Positions 7,991-17,874 of a DNA stretch of 64,000 bases are shown one piece after another. How positions within the stretch are numbered: the first letter of the stretch is position 1; every line of letters starts with the position of its first letter. The DNA is from Algoriphagus ornithinivorans (GTDB lineage: Bacteria > Bacteroidota > Bacteroidia > Cytophagales > Cyclobacteriaceae), in the NCBI RefSeq assembly GCF_900115305.1, contig NZ_FOVW01000009.1, positions 62,001-126,000 on the forward strand, written 5' to 3'. Below the pieces are notes generated by a model that was not told where the DNA came from, did not search any database, and was given only the letters and a program-made list of their open reading frames with translations. The position numbers and the translations under genes are program-made.

Positions 7991-10900
7991 ATGAAGGAAA
8001 CTAAAAAAACATACTGGAAAGGGCTTGAGCAGCTCAACAACGATCCAGAGTTTGTAAAGCATGCCGACCGGGAATTTCCCGAGCTTCCTTCCGCATTGGG
8101 CGAGGATGGCAGTGCTTCCAGAAGGGATTTTCTAAAATTGATGGGATTCAGCTTGGCCGCAGCTTCTTTGGCTGCCTGTGAAGCTCCTGTTCGAAAAGCT
8201 ATTCCTTATGTGAATAAGCCGGTTGACGTTAACCCTTCCATTCCAAATTATTACGCATCTACTTTTGCTTCCGGAGGTGATTATGCTTCTGTAGTAGTAA
8301 AAACAAGAGAAGGTCGTCCTATCAAAATTGATGGAAACGAGCTTTCTCCTATTAATAAAGGTAAGGTAAATGCCATTGTTGAAGCTTCTGTACTTTCTCT
8401 TTATGATAAAGAGCGATTGGCAGGACCTTATGCCAACGGTCAAAAAACCGACTGGGCTGCGCTTGATGCTGAAGTAAAAAGCAAACTAGCAAGTGCAGGT
8501 TCGGTAAAAATTGTTTCCAATACCATTCTTTCTCCTTCTACTATGAAAGCGATGCAGCAATTTGCTGATGCATTCGGAGGAGCTGAAGTGATCATGTATG
8601 ATCCACTTTCCAATTATGGTATTACTAAAGCTGCTGAAACCTTCTACGGTGCTGCAGTGCTTCCATCTTATTCTTTTGATAAGGCTAAAACCATCGTTTC
8701 CTTCGGAGCTGACTTCCTAGGTACATGGATTTCCCCAATCGAATTTGCTGGACAATATGGTAAAACAAGAAAAATCAGCAAAGAGAAGCCGGAAATGTCC
8801 CGTCATTATCAATTTGAGTCTAATTTGACTCTAACTGGTGCGAATGCGGATTACAGAACTCCGATCAAAGCTTCTCAAAGTGGTTTGGCTGTTTTGGCAT
8901 TATATAATGCCATTGCAAAGAAAGCAGGTGTAGCTCCTGTCTCTGCTCCTGCAGTGGAAGTTGCTCACCTCGACAAAGCAGCTAATGATCTTTGGGCTAG
9001 TAGGGGTGCTTCTTTAGTAGTTTCTGGATCTAATGATCCAAATGTTCAAATAGTAATCAACGCAATCAACGAATTGCTTGGAAATAATGGTTCAACAGTA
9101 GATTTCTCTTCGCCTGTTTATTTCAGAAAGGGAGACGATGCTAGAATGAACCAATTTGTAAATGAATTGAAAGCTGGACAGGTTGGTGGAGTTATTTTCT
9201 ACAACTGTAACCCGGTTTACGATCATGCAAGAGGTACTGAAATCGCTGAAGGTATTGCTAAAGCAAGAGTTAGCTTGGCGACCAACGGCACTATGGATGA
9301 AACAGCTTCCTTGGTACAGTATATTGCTCCTGATCATCATTATTTGGAGTCTTGGAATGACTTCCAACCTAAGTTGGGTCATTTCTCACTTTCTCAGCCT
9401 ACAATTTCTCCTTTGTTTGACACTCGTCAGGCTCAGGATTCTTTCTTGACTTGGGCTGGTTCTACAACCAATTATTACGATTTCTTGCAGCAAAACTGGC
9501 AGACAGAAATGTATGCCACTGCTGAAAATGCAGGTTCTTTCCAGGAATTCTGGGATAGAGCACTTTTCAATGGAGTATATGCTGTAGAAAAGGCTGGTAC
9601 TGCTTTAGCTCCTGTTGGAGATGTTGCAAGTGCAGCTGCCGCTGTAGCCAAAGCTTACAACGCAGATAACGCAGGTGCTGAATTGGTGGTTTATTCTAAA
9701 GTTGCTATTGGTAATGGTACTTTCGCTAACAACCCTTGGTTGCAGGAAACTCCAGATCCAATCACAAAAGCTACTTGGGATAACTATTTGACTGTTTCTC
9801 AGAAATGGGCATCCGAAAACGGAGTGACCATGGTGGAAGAAAACACTAAGAAAGCTTCTATCACAGTCAATGGTAAATCACTTATTCTTCCAATCTTGAT
9901 CCAACCAGGTCAAGCTGAAGGTACCTTCGGATTGGCTTTAGGATATGGTAGAACAAAAGCAGGTAGAGTTGCCAATGGAGTAGGTGTGAATGCTTACGAA
10001 CTATTGGATGCTTCTGCAGGCTTTGTGAATTTCGATATTACTTCAGGTGTAGAAGTGGCTGTAACTGGTGATTCTTATAAGATCGCGAGAACTCAGACAC
10101 ACCAGACTTTCATGGGACGTGAAAACGTGATCCAGGAAGCTACTTTAGGGGAGTACAAGGAAAATCCTAAAGCAGGAAGATATGAGCCTGAAATTTATAA
10201 GGATGGTGAATTTGTAAAACCATCTAAGATCTCTCTTTGGAGTGGTCATAAATATAGCCAGCATCACTGGGGTCTTGCTATTGACATGAACTCCTGTATA
10301 GGATGTTCTGCATGTTCTGTAGCTTGTCAGGTTGAAAACAACGTGGCAGTTGTAGGAAAGCAAGAAGTGTTGAACAGAAGAGAAATGGCTTGGATCAGAA
10401 TTGACCGCTATTATTCTTCAGATGCTCCGGCTGATGATTTGGATGGAATGGAGAAAGCTTCAGAAAACCCTGAGGTAACCTTCCAGCCTATGATGTGTCA
10501 GCAGTGTAACAACGCTCCTTGTGAGACTGTATGCCCGGTAGCTGCGACCACTCACTCCTCTGAAGGATTGAATCAAATGACTTATAACAGATGTATCGGT
10601 ACAAGATATTGTGCTAACAACTGTCCTTATAAAGTACGTCGATTCAACTGGTTTAAATATCATGATAACAAAGACTTCGCTGGAGTTAATGTTGCTCAAA
10701 ACGATGATTTGGGTAAGATGGTGTTGAATCCGGACGTGACTGTTCGTGTACGTGGTGTAATGGAAAAATGCTCCATGTGTGTGCAGCGTATCCAAGCTGG
10801 TAAATTGGCAGCTAAGCGTGAGAAGCGTAAAATTCAGGATGGAGAAATCAATGTAGCTTGTGCTACAGCTTGTCCTACTGATGCTTTGGTATTTGGTGAT

Positions 10901-11074
10901 ATGAATGATCCAAACAGCCGAGTTTCTAAGCTCTTGAAAATCGAAGAAAACACTACTTCAGCATTGAAGGAAGTGAATGAAGAAAGAGCTTATCACGTAT
11001 TGGAGGAGATCAACGTAAGTCCAAACGTTTGGTACTTCACCAAAATCAGAAATAAAGAGAAAAACGAAGCGTAA
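7991..11074 (+). CDS. actB: Alternative complex III subunit B, molybdopterin-oxidoreductase-like iron-sulfur protein
   Basis: Large periplasm-facing subunit of alternative complex III. Residues 43-49 (SRRDFLK) and the following hydrophobic stretch form a Tat-type signal that ends in a lipobox-like LAAC (C63), so it may be exported folded and lipid-anchored. Residues about 75-700 resemble a molybdopterin oxidoreductase catalytic chain; in this family it is known to lack the molybdenum cofactor. The C-terminal third (from about residue 765) is a ferredoxin-like domain with four cysteine clusters (CIGCSACSVAC, CQQCNNAPCETVC, CIGTRYCANNC, CSMC...CATAC) for FeS centres. At 1027 residues it has the family length. 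It lies between actA and actC. Confidence 0.94.
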   Translation: MKETKKTYWKGLEQLNNDPEFVKHADREFPELPSALGEDGSASRRDFLKLMGFSLAAASLAACEAPVRKAIPYVNKPVDVNPSIPNYYASTFASGGDYASVVVKTREGRPIKIDGNELSPINKGKVNAIVEASVLSLYDKERLAGPYANGQKTDWAALDAEVKSKLASAGSVKIVSNTILSPSTMKAMQQFADAFGGAEVIMYDPLSNYGITKAAETFYGAAVLPSYSFDKAKTIVSFGADFLGTWISPIEFAGQYGKTRKISKEKPEMSRHYQFESNLTLTGANADYRTPIKASQSGLAVLALYNAIAKKAGVAPVSAPAVEVAHLDKAANDLWASRGASLVVSGSNDPNVQIVINAINELLGNNGSTVDFSSPVYFRKGDDARMNQFVNELKAGQVGGVIFYNCNPVYDHARGTEIAEGIAKARVSLATNGTMDETASLVQYIAPDHHYLESWNDFQPKLGHFSLSQPTISPLFDTRQAQDSFLTWAGSTTNYYDFLQQNWQTEMYATAENAGSFQEFWDRALFNGVYAVEKAGTALAPVGDVASAAAAVAKAYNADNAGAELVVYSKVAIGNGTFANNPWLQETPDPITKATWDNYLTVSQKWASENGVTMVEENTKKASITVNGKSLILPILIQPGQAEGTFGLALGYGRTKAGRVANGVGVNAYELLDASAGFVNFDITSGVEVAVTGDSYKIARTQTHQTFMGRENVIQEATLGEYKENPKAGRYEPEIYKDGEFVKPSKISLWSGHKYSQHHWGLAIDMNSCIGCSACSVACQVENNVAVVGKQEVLNRREMAWIRIDRYYSSDAPADDLDGMEKASENPEVTFQPMMCQQCNNAPCETVCPVAATTHSSEGLNQMTYNRCIGTRYCANNCPYKVRRFNWFKYHDNKDFAGVNVAQNDDLGKMVLNPDVTVRVRGVMEKCSMCVQRIQAGKLAAKREKRKIQDGEINVACATACPTDALVFGDMNDPNSRVSKLLKIEENTTSALKEVNEERAYHVLEEINVSPNVWYFTKIRNKEKNEA

Positions 11075-11091
11075 TCATAATTTTATAAACT

Positions 11092-12456
11092 ATGCAGGTT
11101 ACTTCATCCGTACGTCAGCCGTTAGTTACCGGAGGCAAAACCTACCATGATGTTACACATGATGTGTCACGTCAGGTGGAGGGCAAACCATCTTTAGCTT
11201 GGTTCTTGGCCTTCCTTACAGCTGCAGGCGTGTTGGCTTTAGGATCAATTGCCCTCATTGCCACCCTCTGGGAGGGAATTGGAATGTGGGGTTTGAACAA
11301 AACCATCGGTTGGGCTTGGGATATCACCAATTTCGTGTGGTGGGTTGGTATCGGTCACGCCGGTACTTTGATTTCAGCCGTATTGTTACTTTTCAGACAG
11401 AAGTGGAGAACATCCATTAACAGAGCTGCTGAAGCGATGACAATTTTCGCGGTTATCTGTGCTGCGATGTTCCCGGTGATTCACATGGGTAGACCTTGGT
11501 TAGGTGCTTATTGGGCCCTTCCATTGCCAAATACCTTTGGTTCACTTTGGGTAAACTTCAACTCCCCATTGCTTTGGGACGTGTTTGCGATTTCGACTTA
11601 TTTCTCTGTATCATTAGTATTCTGGTACATTGGCTTGATTCCTGATTTCGCAACGATCCGTGACAGAGCTACTGGATTGAGAAAAACAATTTATGGTGCG
11701 CTTTCATTTGGTTGGGATGGTGCTGCAAAAACTTGGATGAGATACGAATCTGTATCCTTGATTTTGGCAGGTTTGGCTACTCCTTTGGTACTTTCTGTAC
11801 ACACTATCGTATCCTTTGACTTTGCTACTTCAGTTATTCCTGGATGGCATACTACCATCTTCCCTCCATACTTCGTTGCCGGTGCGATTTTCTCCGGTTT
11901 CGCGATGGTATTGACCTTGATGATTATTACCAGAAAGGTTTTCAAATTGGAAGATTATATCACCATGGGTCACATTGAATTGATGAATATTGTAATCATC
12001 ATTACAGGTTCCATCGTGGGTATCGCTTATATCACAGAATTCTTTATCGCTTGGTATTCTGGAGTTGAGGCTGAGCAATATGCATTTATCAACAGAGCTA
12101 CCGGACCTTACTGGTGGGCTTACTGGTCTATGATGACTTGTAACGTGATTTCTCCTCAACTTTTCTGGTTCAAGAAAATCAGAACTTCCATTGTCGCTAC
12201 CTTCCTTCTTTCTTTGGTAGTAAACATCGGAATGTGGTTTGAGCGATTTGTAATTATCGTTACTTCCCTACACAGGGATTATCTTCCATCCTCTTGGGCT
12301 ATGTTCTATCCAACCTGGGCTGATGTGGGAGTATATTTGTTCACCTTCGGATTGTTCTTTACCCTGTTCTTCCTATTTGCGAAGTTTTTCCCGGTAATCA
12401 ACATGGCTGAGGTAAAGTCAGTATTGAAATCATCATCTGAAAAAGCTGCTAAATAA
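11092..12456 (+). CDS. actC: Alternative complex III subunit C, NrfD-like membrane protein
   Basis: Polytopic quinol-interacting subunit of the NrfD/PsrC family. About ten hydrophobic helices follow a short soluble N-terminus of about 45 residues. The polar residues in helices ([25 protein letters not shown]) agree with the quinol site and proton route proposed for ActC/ActF. Length (454) is normal. The gene starts 17 bases after actB and is followed 2 bases later by actD, which indicates tight co-transcription. Confidence 0.93.
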   Translation: MQVTSSVRQPLVTGGKTYHDVTHDVSRQVEGKPSLAWFLAFLTAAGVLALGSIALIATLWEGIGMWGLNKTIGWAWDITNFVWWVGIGHAGTLISAVLLLFRQKWRTSINRAAEAMTIFAVICAAMFPVIHMGRPWLGAYWALPLPNTFGSLWVNFNSPLLWDVFAISTYFSVSLVFWYIGLIPDFATIRDRATGLRKTIYGALSFGWDGAAKTWMRYESVSLILAGLATPLVLSVHTIVSFDFATSVIPGWHTTIFPPYFVAGAIFSGFAMVLTLMIITRKVFKLEDYITMGHIELMNIVIIITGSIVGIAYITEFFIAWYSGVEAEQYAFINRATGPYWWAYWSMMTCNVISPQLFWFKKIRTSIVATFLLSLVVNIGMWFERFVIIVTSLHRDYLPSSWAMFYPTWADVGVYLFTFGLFFTLFFLFAKFFPVINMAEVKSVLKSSSEKAAK

Positions 12457-12458
12457 TC

Positions 12459-12989
12459 ATGGAAAGAGATACACATTTTATTCTTGGAGTGTACGAGGAC
12501 GAAGATGTCCTTCTCCATGCGGTTAAAGAAGTAAGATCCACTGGAGTAAAAATCCATGAAGTTTACTCTCCTTATCCTGTTCACGGATTAGAGCATGTAT
12601 TAGGCTACAAAAGAAGCAGACTACCTATAGCAGCATTCCTATTTGGAATGTTGGGAACTAGCTTGGCTTTGACCATGCAGTTTTACATGATGAAGTTTGA
12701 TTGGCCTATGATTATTGGTGGTAAAGACTTTGCAGCTTTCCCTGATTTTATACCTGTTTCCTTCGAAATGACAGTATTACTTGCTGCTTTTGGAATGGTT
12801 GGAGTATTTATGGTGAGCTCAAATTTGAAGCCTTGGGCTCAGCCTAGAATTTTCGATGTCAGAATCACTGATGACAAGCATGTGATGGCTATCGACATCG
12901 CTAATAACAGTAGCATGGAAGTGGAGAAAATTAAGGAAATCCTTAAGTCCTCAGGTGCTACAGAGGTAAATAATAAAAGTTTTGAATAG
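12459..12989 (+). CDS. actD: Alternative complex III subunit D (DUF3341)
   Basis: Small membrane subunit of alternative complex III. The N-terminal 55 residues form a soluble alpha/beta domain beginning FILGVYEDED, typical of DUF3341. Two transmembrane helices follow (about 63-85 and 105-125), then a C-terminal soluble tail. It is believed to bridge the two NrfD-like subunits. The 3' end lies 13 bases ahead of the preferred actE start. 176 residues, normal length. Confidence 0.9.
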   Translation: MERDTHFILGVYEDEDVLLHAVKEVRSTGVKIHEVYSPYPVHGLEHVLGYKRSRLPIAAFLFGMLGTSLALTMQFYMMKFDWPMIIGGKDFAAFPDFIPVSFEMTVLLAAFGMVGVFMVSSNLKPWAQPRIFDVRITDDKHVMAIDIANNSSMEVEKIKEILKSSGATEVNNKSFE

Positions 12990-13002
12990 TAATTCTGGAA
13001 AT

Positions 13003-13623
13003 ATGAAGATTGCTAAAACACTAAGTATTTTGGGAGTATCTGCCCTCGCTTTCTTTGGCTGTAGAGCTGGAGGAGACAATCAGGGATTGGAATATGCCCC
13101 TCAAATGTATCACTCTGTAGCATATGAGCCTCTTACTCAGATTACTGATGAAGAGCAGGGTAAATGGTTATCTACCCGTGAAGATGAAAAGGGTGAGTTC
13201 TTCAACAGTAACGTCTACAATCCTCATAATATGAATATGAGAGAGCCAGTAGAAGGTACTGTTCCAAGAAATAAGAATGGATTTCTGCCTCATAGACTGA
13301 AGCAGTTTGAATTGGAAGAAGCAGCTTTGATTGAAAATCCAATTGAGCTTTCTGATCCAATTTTGAAAGAGGGAGAAGTTCTATTTCAGCAATATTGTTC
13401 TTCCTGCCATGGTAAAGGTGGAGAAGGTGACGGAAAAGTTGGTGAGATTATCGGTGGTGTGGCTAACCTAAAAGGTGGAGCTTACATCGATCTTCCAGAA
13501 GGCCATATTTTCCACGTAATTACCAAAGGTAAAGGTAGAATGGGAGCCCATGGTTCTCAGATTACTACTGAAAACCGATGGAAGATCGTTCACTATGTTA
13601 AACAAGTAATTCAGAAGCAGTAA
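13003..13623 (+). CDS. actE: Alternative complex III subunit E, monoheme cytochrome c lipoprotein
   Basis: Lipid-anchored monoheme cytochrome c that passes electrons from the complex to the oxidase. I use ATG 13003 and not the in-frame TTG at 12982, because the signal peptide then starts MKIAKTL and reaches a lipobox AFFGC at C20. The heme site is C132-S-S-C135-H136, with a probable axial Met in GRMGAHG near the C-terminus. The middle segment contains the conserved ActE-type MYHSVAYEP region. The 206 residues end 2 bases ahead of actF. Confidence 0.93.
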   Translation: MKIAKTLSILGVSALAFFGCRAGGDNQGLEYAPQMYHSVAYEPLTQITDEEQGKWLSTREDEKGEFFNSNVYNPHNMNMREPVEGTVPRNKNGFLPHRLKQFELEEAALIENPIELSDPILKEGEVLFQQYCSSCHGKGGEGDGKVGEIIGGVANLKGGAYIDLPEGHIFHVITKGKGRMGAHGSQITTENRWKIVHYVKQVIQKQ

Positions 13624-13625
13624 TC

Positions 13626-14921
13626 ATGGCTCACGACGTACAGAACTATAATTTGGATCAAAAATTTGATTTCAACGCGGGCATCAAAAAGTCTTTGTTG
13701 ACTATTTTGGGAATTGGTGCTGCTTTACTTGTAATTGGTATTGTGATGGCAATGGCCGGTGGTGGTCATGCTGAAGAAGGAGCAGAGGCAACAGGCCATG
13801 CATTTCACTGGTATGAAAGGTTGTTCGCAAACGTTTGGATCAATAATGTGTATTTCACAGGTATTGCCATCGTTGGTGTTTTCTTCTTTGCTATTCAATA
13901 TGCAGCTCAAGCAGGTTGGTCAGCTCCTATCACTAGGGTAATGTTATCTTTTGGTAACTGGTTGCCATATGCTGCATTGATTATGATCGCTAGTTTTTTC
14001 CTAATGGGACATAATTTGTTCCATTGGTGGCATGCAGAGTTGTTCGATCCTAATTCTCCGGAATATGATTCAATTATCGATGGAAAAGGTGCATTCTTTT
14101 TCTGGCCAATGGAAAAAGGAACTTTCCCAATTTTCTACATTGCTAGAATGGTTATCTTCTTCGGATTCTGGGTTTTCTTCTTCAACAAGTTTAAGAAAAT
14201 AGCTGCAGCGGAAGATCAATTAGGCGGAGATTCTCATTGGTTTAAAATGAGAAGCTGGTCTGCTTATTTCTTGGTTTTCTTTGCGGTTTCTTCTTCTGTT
14301 TCCGCATGGGACTGGGTAATGTCAATTGACACTCACTGGTTCTCTACTCTTTTCGGCTGGTATGTGTTTGCATCCTGGTTTGTTGCAGGACTTTCTGCAA
14401 TCACACTTTTGACTATTTTCTTGAAAGGAAAAGGATATCTGGAAATGGTCAATGAAAACCATATCCATGATCTTGGAAAGTTTGTTTTTGGCTTCTCCAT
14501 TTTCTGGACTTATTTGTGGTTTTCGCAGTTCCTTTTGATCTATTATGCCAACATACCTGAAGAAACAGTTTACTTTGTTGAGAGACTGTCAAGTGACGTG
14601 TATGGACCGTTCATTTTCGTAAACATCGGGATGAACTTTGTCCTTCCATTCTTAGTTTTAATGACAAGAGATGCAAAACGTCATGGAGTCTTCCTTAAGT
14701 TAGTTTGTACGCTATTATTGGTTGGTCATTGGGTAGATTTCTTCCTGATGGTTCAGCCGGGTACGCTAGGTCATAATGGAGGAATTGGTTTCATGGAAGT
14801 AGGAATGCTTCTCGTATATGGTTCAGCGGTGGCGTTGGTTGTGTTAGGAGGCTTGGCCAAAGGAAATCTTCTTCCTAAAAATCACCCAATGCTTGAGGAG
14901 AGCTATCATCATCACATTTAA
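13626..14921 (+). CDS. actF: Alternative complex III subunit F, NrfD-like membrane protein
   Basis: Second NrfD-like polytopic subunit, about ten transmembrane helices in 431 residues. The soluble N-terminus is about 30 residues; a His/Glu-rich loop (GGGHAEEGAEATGHAFHWYE) follows helix 1 on the periplasmic side, and the protein ends HHH. Conserved polar positions in the helices (HNLFHWWHAELFD, SSVSAWDWVMSIDTHW) fit the quinone/proton functions proposed for ActF. It is the last act gene; oxidase subunit II starts 22 bases later in the same operon, which agrees with the known physical supercomplex between ACIII and aa3 oxidase in Flavobacterium. Confidence 0.93.
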   Translation: MAHDVQNYNLDQKFDFNAGIKKSLLTILGIGAALLVIGIVMAMAGGGHAEEGAEATGHAFHWYERLFANVWINNVYFTGIAIVGVFFFAIQYAAQAGWSAPITRVMLSFGNWLPYAALIMIASFFLMGHNLFHWWHAELFDPNSPEYDSIIDGKGAFFFWPMEKGTFPIFYIARMVIFFGFWVFFFNKFKKIAAAEDQLGGDSHWFKMRSWSAYFLVFFAVSSSVSAWDWVMSIDTHWFSTLFGWYVFASWFVAGLSAITLLTIFLKGKGYLEMVNENHIHDLGKFVFGFSIFWTYLWFSQFLLIYYANIPEETVYFVERLSSDVYGPFIFVNIGMNFVLPFLVLMTRDAKRHGVFLKLVCTLLLVGHWVDFFLMVQPGTLGHNGGIGFMEVGMLLVYGSAVALVVLGGLAKGNLLPKNHPMLEESYHHHI

Positions 14922-14943
14922 TTAAAGCCGAAAAGATTTAAAT

Positions 14944-15963
14944 ATGTACGGATTTCTTATTGCAGTTGGGGTTCTTTTGCTACTATCCATCATCTGGATG
15001 GTATATAGAATCCAAACCTTGGTTTCAGTAGTAAAAGGATCAGACAAAAAAATTGCGACAGGCAGTAATAAAGTCAATGCGATCTTATTCGTATTGTTTC
15101 TGCTTGGTACAGGAATTTTGATGTTCTGGTATTCTATCAAAGAATTTGATAATTATCAGCTTCCAGTTGCTTCTGAGCACGGTGTGATTACAGATCAATT
15201 ATTCTGGATTACCATGGCGGTAACCGGAGTCGTTTTTCTGATTACGCACGTTCTTCTGTTTATCTTCCCTTACAAGTATCAGTATAAGGAGAGCAGAAAA
15301 GCTACGTTCTATCCTGACAACAACAAGCTTGAAATCATTTGGACTGTTGTTCCGGGGGTAGTTTTGGCTGGTTTGGTTATTTCTGGATGGATGGCTTGGT
15401 CTGATATCACTGCTCCTGCGCCTGAAAAAGCTCATGTAATTGAAATCATGGGTTATCAGTTTGCTTGGGATGTAAGGTATGCTGGAAAGGATAATGTTTT
15501 GGGAGATTATGATTACAGATTAACTAGTGCTCAAAACTCTCATGGTGTTGATTTCTCTGATAAAAATTCAATCGATGATTTTCCTTCTCCGGTAGTAGTA
15601 ATTCCGAAGGGAGAGCCAGTATTGTTCAAAATCAGAGCAAGAGATGTGCTTCACTCAGTTTTCGCTCCTCATATGAGATTGAAAATGGATGCAGTGCCGG
15701 GTATGCCAACCAGATTTTGGTTTGTGCCAACCAAAACAACTGCTGAAATGAGGGAGGAATTAGGTAATCCTGAGTTTAACTATGAGATCGCTTGTACTGA
15801 AATCTGCGGTCGAGGTCACAATGGGATGAGAAAAGTGATAGAGGTGGTAGAGCCAGCGGCCTACCAGAAGTGGTTATCGGAACAGAAATCTTTCATTCAA
15901 AATAATCCTGCTTTAGCAAAAGGATTAGAGTCTGATGTGAAAGAACTGGCAGAAATTCAATAA
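14944..15963 (+). CDS. coxB: Cytochrome c oxidase subunit II (CuA)
   Basis: CuA-bearing subunit of the heme-copper oxidase. The binuclear copper motif C284-TEI-C288-GRG-H292-NG-M295 is complete; an upstream His in VLHSVFAP completes the site. No C-terminal heme c domain is present, so electrons should arrive from ActE or a soluble cytochrome. Four hydrophobic helices are visible before the cupredoxin domain (starting near residues 2, 40, 80 and 125), two more than the canonical subunit II, with no clear cleavable signal. 339 residues. The next gene, subunit I, starts 27 bases downstream. Confidence 0.94.
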   Translation: MYGFLIAVGVLLLLSIIWMVYRIQTLVSVVKGSDKKIATGSNKVNAILFVLFLLGTGILMFWYSIKEFDNYQLPVASEHGVITDQLFWITMAVTGVVFLITHVLLFIFPYKYQYKESRKATFYPDNNKLEIIWTVVPGVVLAGLVISGWMAWSDITAPAPEKAHVIEIMGYQFAWDVRYAGKDNVLGDYDYRLTSAQNSHGVDFSDKNSIDDFPSPVVVIPKGEPVLFKIRARDVLHSVFAPHMRLKMDAVPGMPTRFWFVPTKTTAEMREELGNPEFNYEIACTEICGRGHNGMRKVIEVVEPAAYQKWLSEQKSFIQNNPALAKGLESDVKELAEIQ

Positions 15964-15990
15964 GCGAACAAAAACACAAAATTATAAACT

Positions 15991-17874
15991 ATGGCTACAG
16001 CGTCAGTTGCAACTCATGACACGGCCCATGATCATCACGATCACGAGCATCATGATAATTTTGTAACCAAATACATTTTCTCTACTGATCATAAAATGAT
16101 CGGTAAGCAATTCTTGGTAACAGGTATTTTCTGGGCAATTATTGGTGGATTTCTTTCCATCCTATTCAGATTGCAATTAGGATTTCCTGAAATGAATTTA
16201 GAGTTCCTTCGCCCTCTATTGGGTGGATGGATTGATGAATCGGGTGCTTTGGATCCTACCTTCTACCTTGCTTTAGTGACAATGCATGGTACCATCATGG
16301 TATTCTTTGTATTGACTGCAGGTTTGAGCGGTACATTCTCCAATTTCCTGATTCCTCTTCAAATTGGAGCTAGAGATATGGCTTCAGGGTTTATGAACAT
16401 GCTTTCTTACTGGTTCTTCTTCATGTCCAGTGTTATCATGTTTATCTCCCTATTCATTAAAACCGGTCCGGCAGGTGGTGGTTGGGTAGTATACCCTCCT
16501 CTATCAGCATTAGAGCAGGCGATTCCTGGTTCTGGATTGGGTATGACTCTATGGTTGATTGCAATGACATTCTTTATTGCTTCGTCTCTACTAGGAGGTA
16601 TCAACTATATTACAACTGTAATTAACCTTAGAACAAAAGGTATGTCTTTCTCAAGGCTTCCTTTGACTATTTGGGCTTTCTTCCTAACAGCAGTTATTGG
16701 ATTACTATCTTTCCCTGTATTATTTGCAGCGGCTCTATTGCTAGTGTTTGATAGAAGCTTTGGAACATCCTTTTACTTATCTGACATTTATATCGGTGGT
16801 GAAGCGCTACCAAACACAGGTGGTAGCCCAGTATTGTATCAGCACTTGTTCTGGTTCTTAGGTCACCCTGAGGTATATATCGTATTGCTACCTGCATTGG
16901 GTATTACTTCTGAAGTTATAGCAACTAACTCCAGAAAGCCAATCTTCGGTTACAAGGCAATGATTATATCCATGTTGGGGATTACCATTCTATCATTTAT
17001 AGTTTGGGCTCACCACATGTTCGTATCAGGTATGAATCCATTCTTGGGTTCGATCTTTATGTTCTTGACTTTGATTATTGCAGTTCCTTCTGCGGTAAAA
17101 GTATTTAACTACTTGACAACATTATGGAGAGGTAATTTGATCTTTACTCCAGCTATGTTGTTCTCAATTGGTTTGGTTTCCTTCTTCATTTCCGGTGGTT
17201 TGACTGGTATTTTCTTAGGAAACTCCGCTATTGACATTCAATTGCATGATACATATTTCGTAGTTGCTCACTTCCACTTGGTAATGGGATCTGCCTCCTT
17301 CTTTGGATTGCTAGCGGGTGTTTACCACTGGTTCCCTAAGATGTTTGGAAGAATGATGGATGCAAGATTGGGTTATATCCATTTCTGGTTAACATTTGTG
17401 GGTGTTTACATGGTATTCTTCCCAATGCACTACATCGGTATTGCTGGATTCCCAAGAAGATACTACAGCTGGACTAACTTTGAGTTTACTAACATGTATA
17501 CTGATTTGAACATGTTTGTATCTGTAGCAGCTATTATTACCTTCTCAGCCCAGTTTATCTTCCTCTTTAACTTCTTCTACAGCATGTACAGAGGTAGAAA
17601 AGCTACGCTTAACCCATGGAGATCTAATACACTTGAGTGGACCACTCCAATTAATCCAGGTCACGGAAACTGGCCAGGAGAAATTCCTACGGTGTACAGA
17701 TGGCCTTATGATTATTCTAAGCCAGGAGCACCTGAGGATTTCATCCCTCAGACTGTACCTCTTTCCGCGACTCCTGAGTCCAACCTGCCTCACGAGCAAG
17801 AGCAAGTGAAGCTTGAAATGGAAATTATGAAAGAGGAATCTGAGGTCTTGGTTGCCAATGAATCTAAACACTAA
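15991..17874 (+). CDS. coxA: Cytochrome c oxidase subunit I (A1-type)
   Basis: Catalytic core holding heme a, heme a3 and CuB; reduces oxygen and pumps protons. The CuB/tyrosine signature GHPEVY lies at 291-296 (H292, E294, Y296), followed by the CuB ligands H341-H342 in WAHHMF, and the heme ligands in HDTYFVVAHFH. Glu in HPEVY marks the A1 subfamily. Twelve helices are expected in 627 residues. The N-terminus carries a His/Asp-rich stretch (residues 8-24, seven His) that could bind metal. The C-terminal tail extends about 80 residues past the last helix. The ctaA coding region overlaps its 3' end by 17 bases. Confidence 0.97.
   Translation: MATASVATHDTAHDHHDHEHHDNFVTKYIFSTDHKMIGKQFLVTGIFWAIIGGFLSILFRLQLGFPEMNLEFLRPLLGGWIDESGALDPTFYLALVTMHGTIMVFFVLTAGLSGTFSNFLIPLQIGARDMASGFMNMLSYWFFFMSSVIMFISLFIKTGPAGGGWVVYPPLSALEQAIPGSGLGMTLWLIAMTFFIASSLLGGINYITTVINLRTKGMSFSRLPLTIWAFFLTAVIGLLSFPVLFAAALLLVFDRSFGTSFYLSDIYIGGEALPNTGGSPVLYQHLFWFLGHPEVYIVLLPALGITSEVIATNSRKPIFGYKAMIISMLGITILSFIVWAHHMFVSGMNPFLGSIFMFLTLIIAVPSAVKVFNYLTTLWRGNLIFTPAMLFSIGLVSFFISGGLTGIFLGNSAIDIQLHDTYFVVAHFHLVMGSASFFGLLAGVYHWFPKMFGRMMDARLGYIHFWLTFVGVYMVFFPMHYIGIAGFPRRYYSWTNFEFTNMYTDLNMFVSVAAIITFSAQFIFLFNFFYSMYRGRKATLNPWRSNTLEWTTPINPGHGNWPGEIPTVYRWPYDYSKPGAPEDFIPQTVPLSATPESNLPHEQEQVKLEMEIMKEESEVLVANESKH

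Noticed and set aside
12982..13002. TTG start for actE, overlapping actD
   Set aside because: ATG 13003 gives a correct lipoprotein signal peptide; the extra residues do not.
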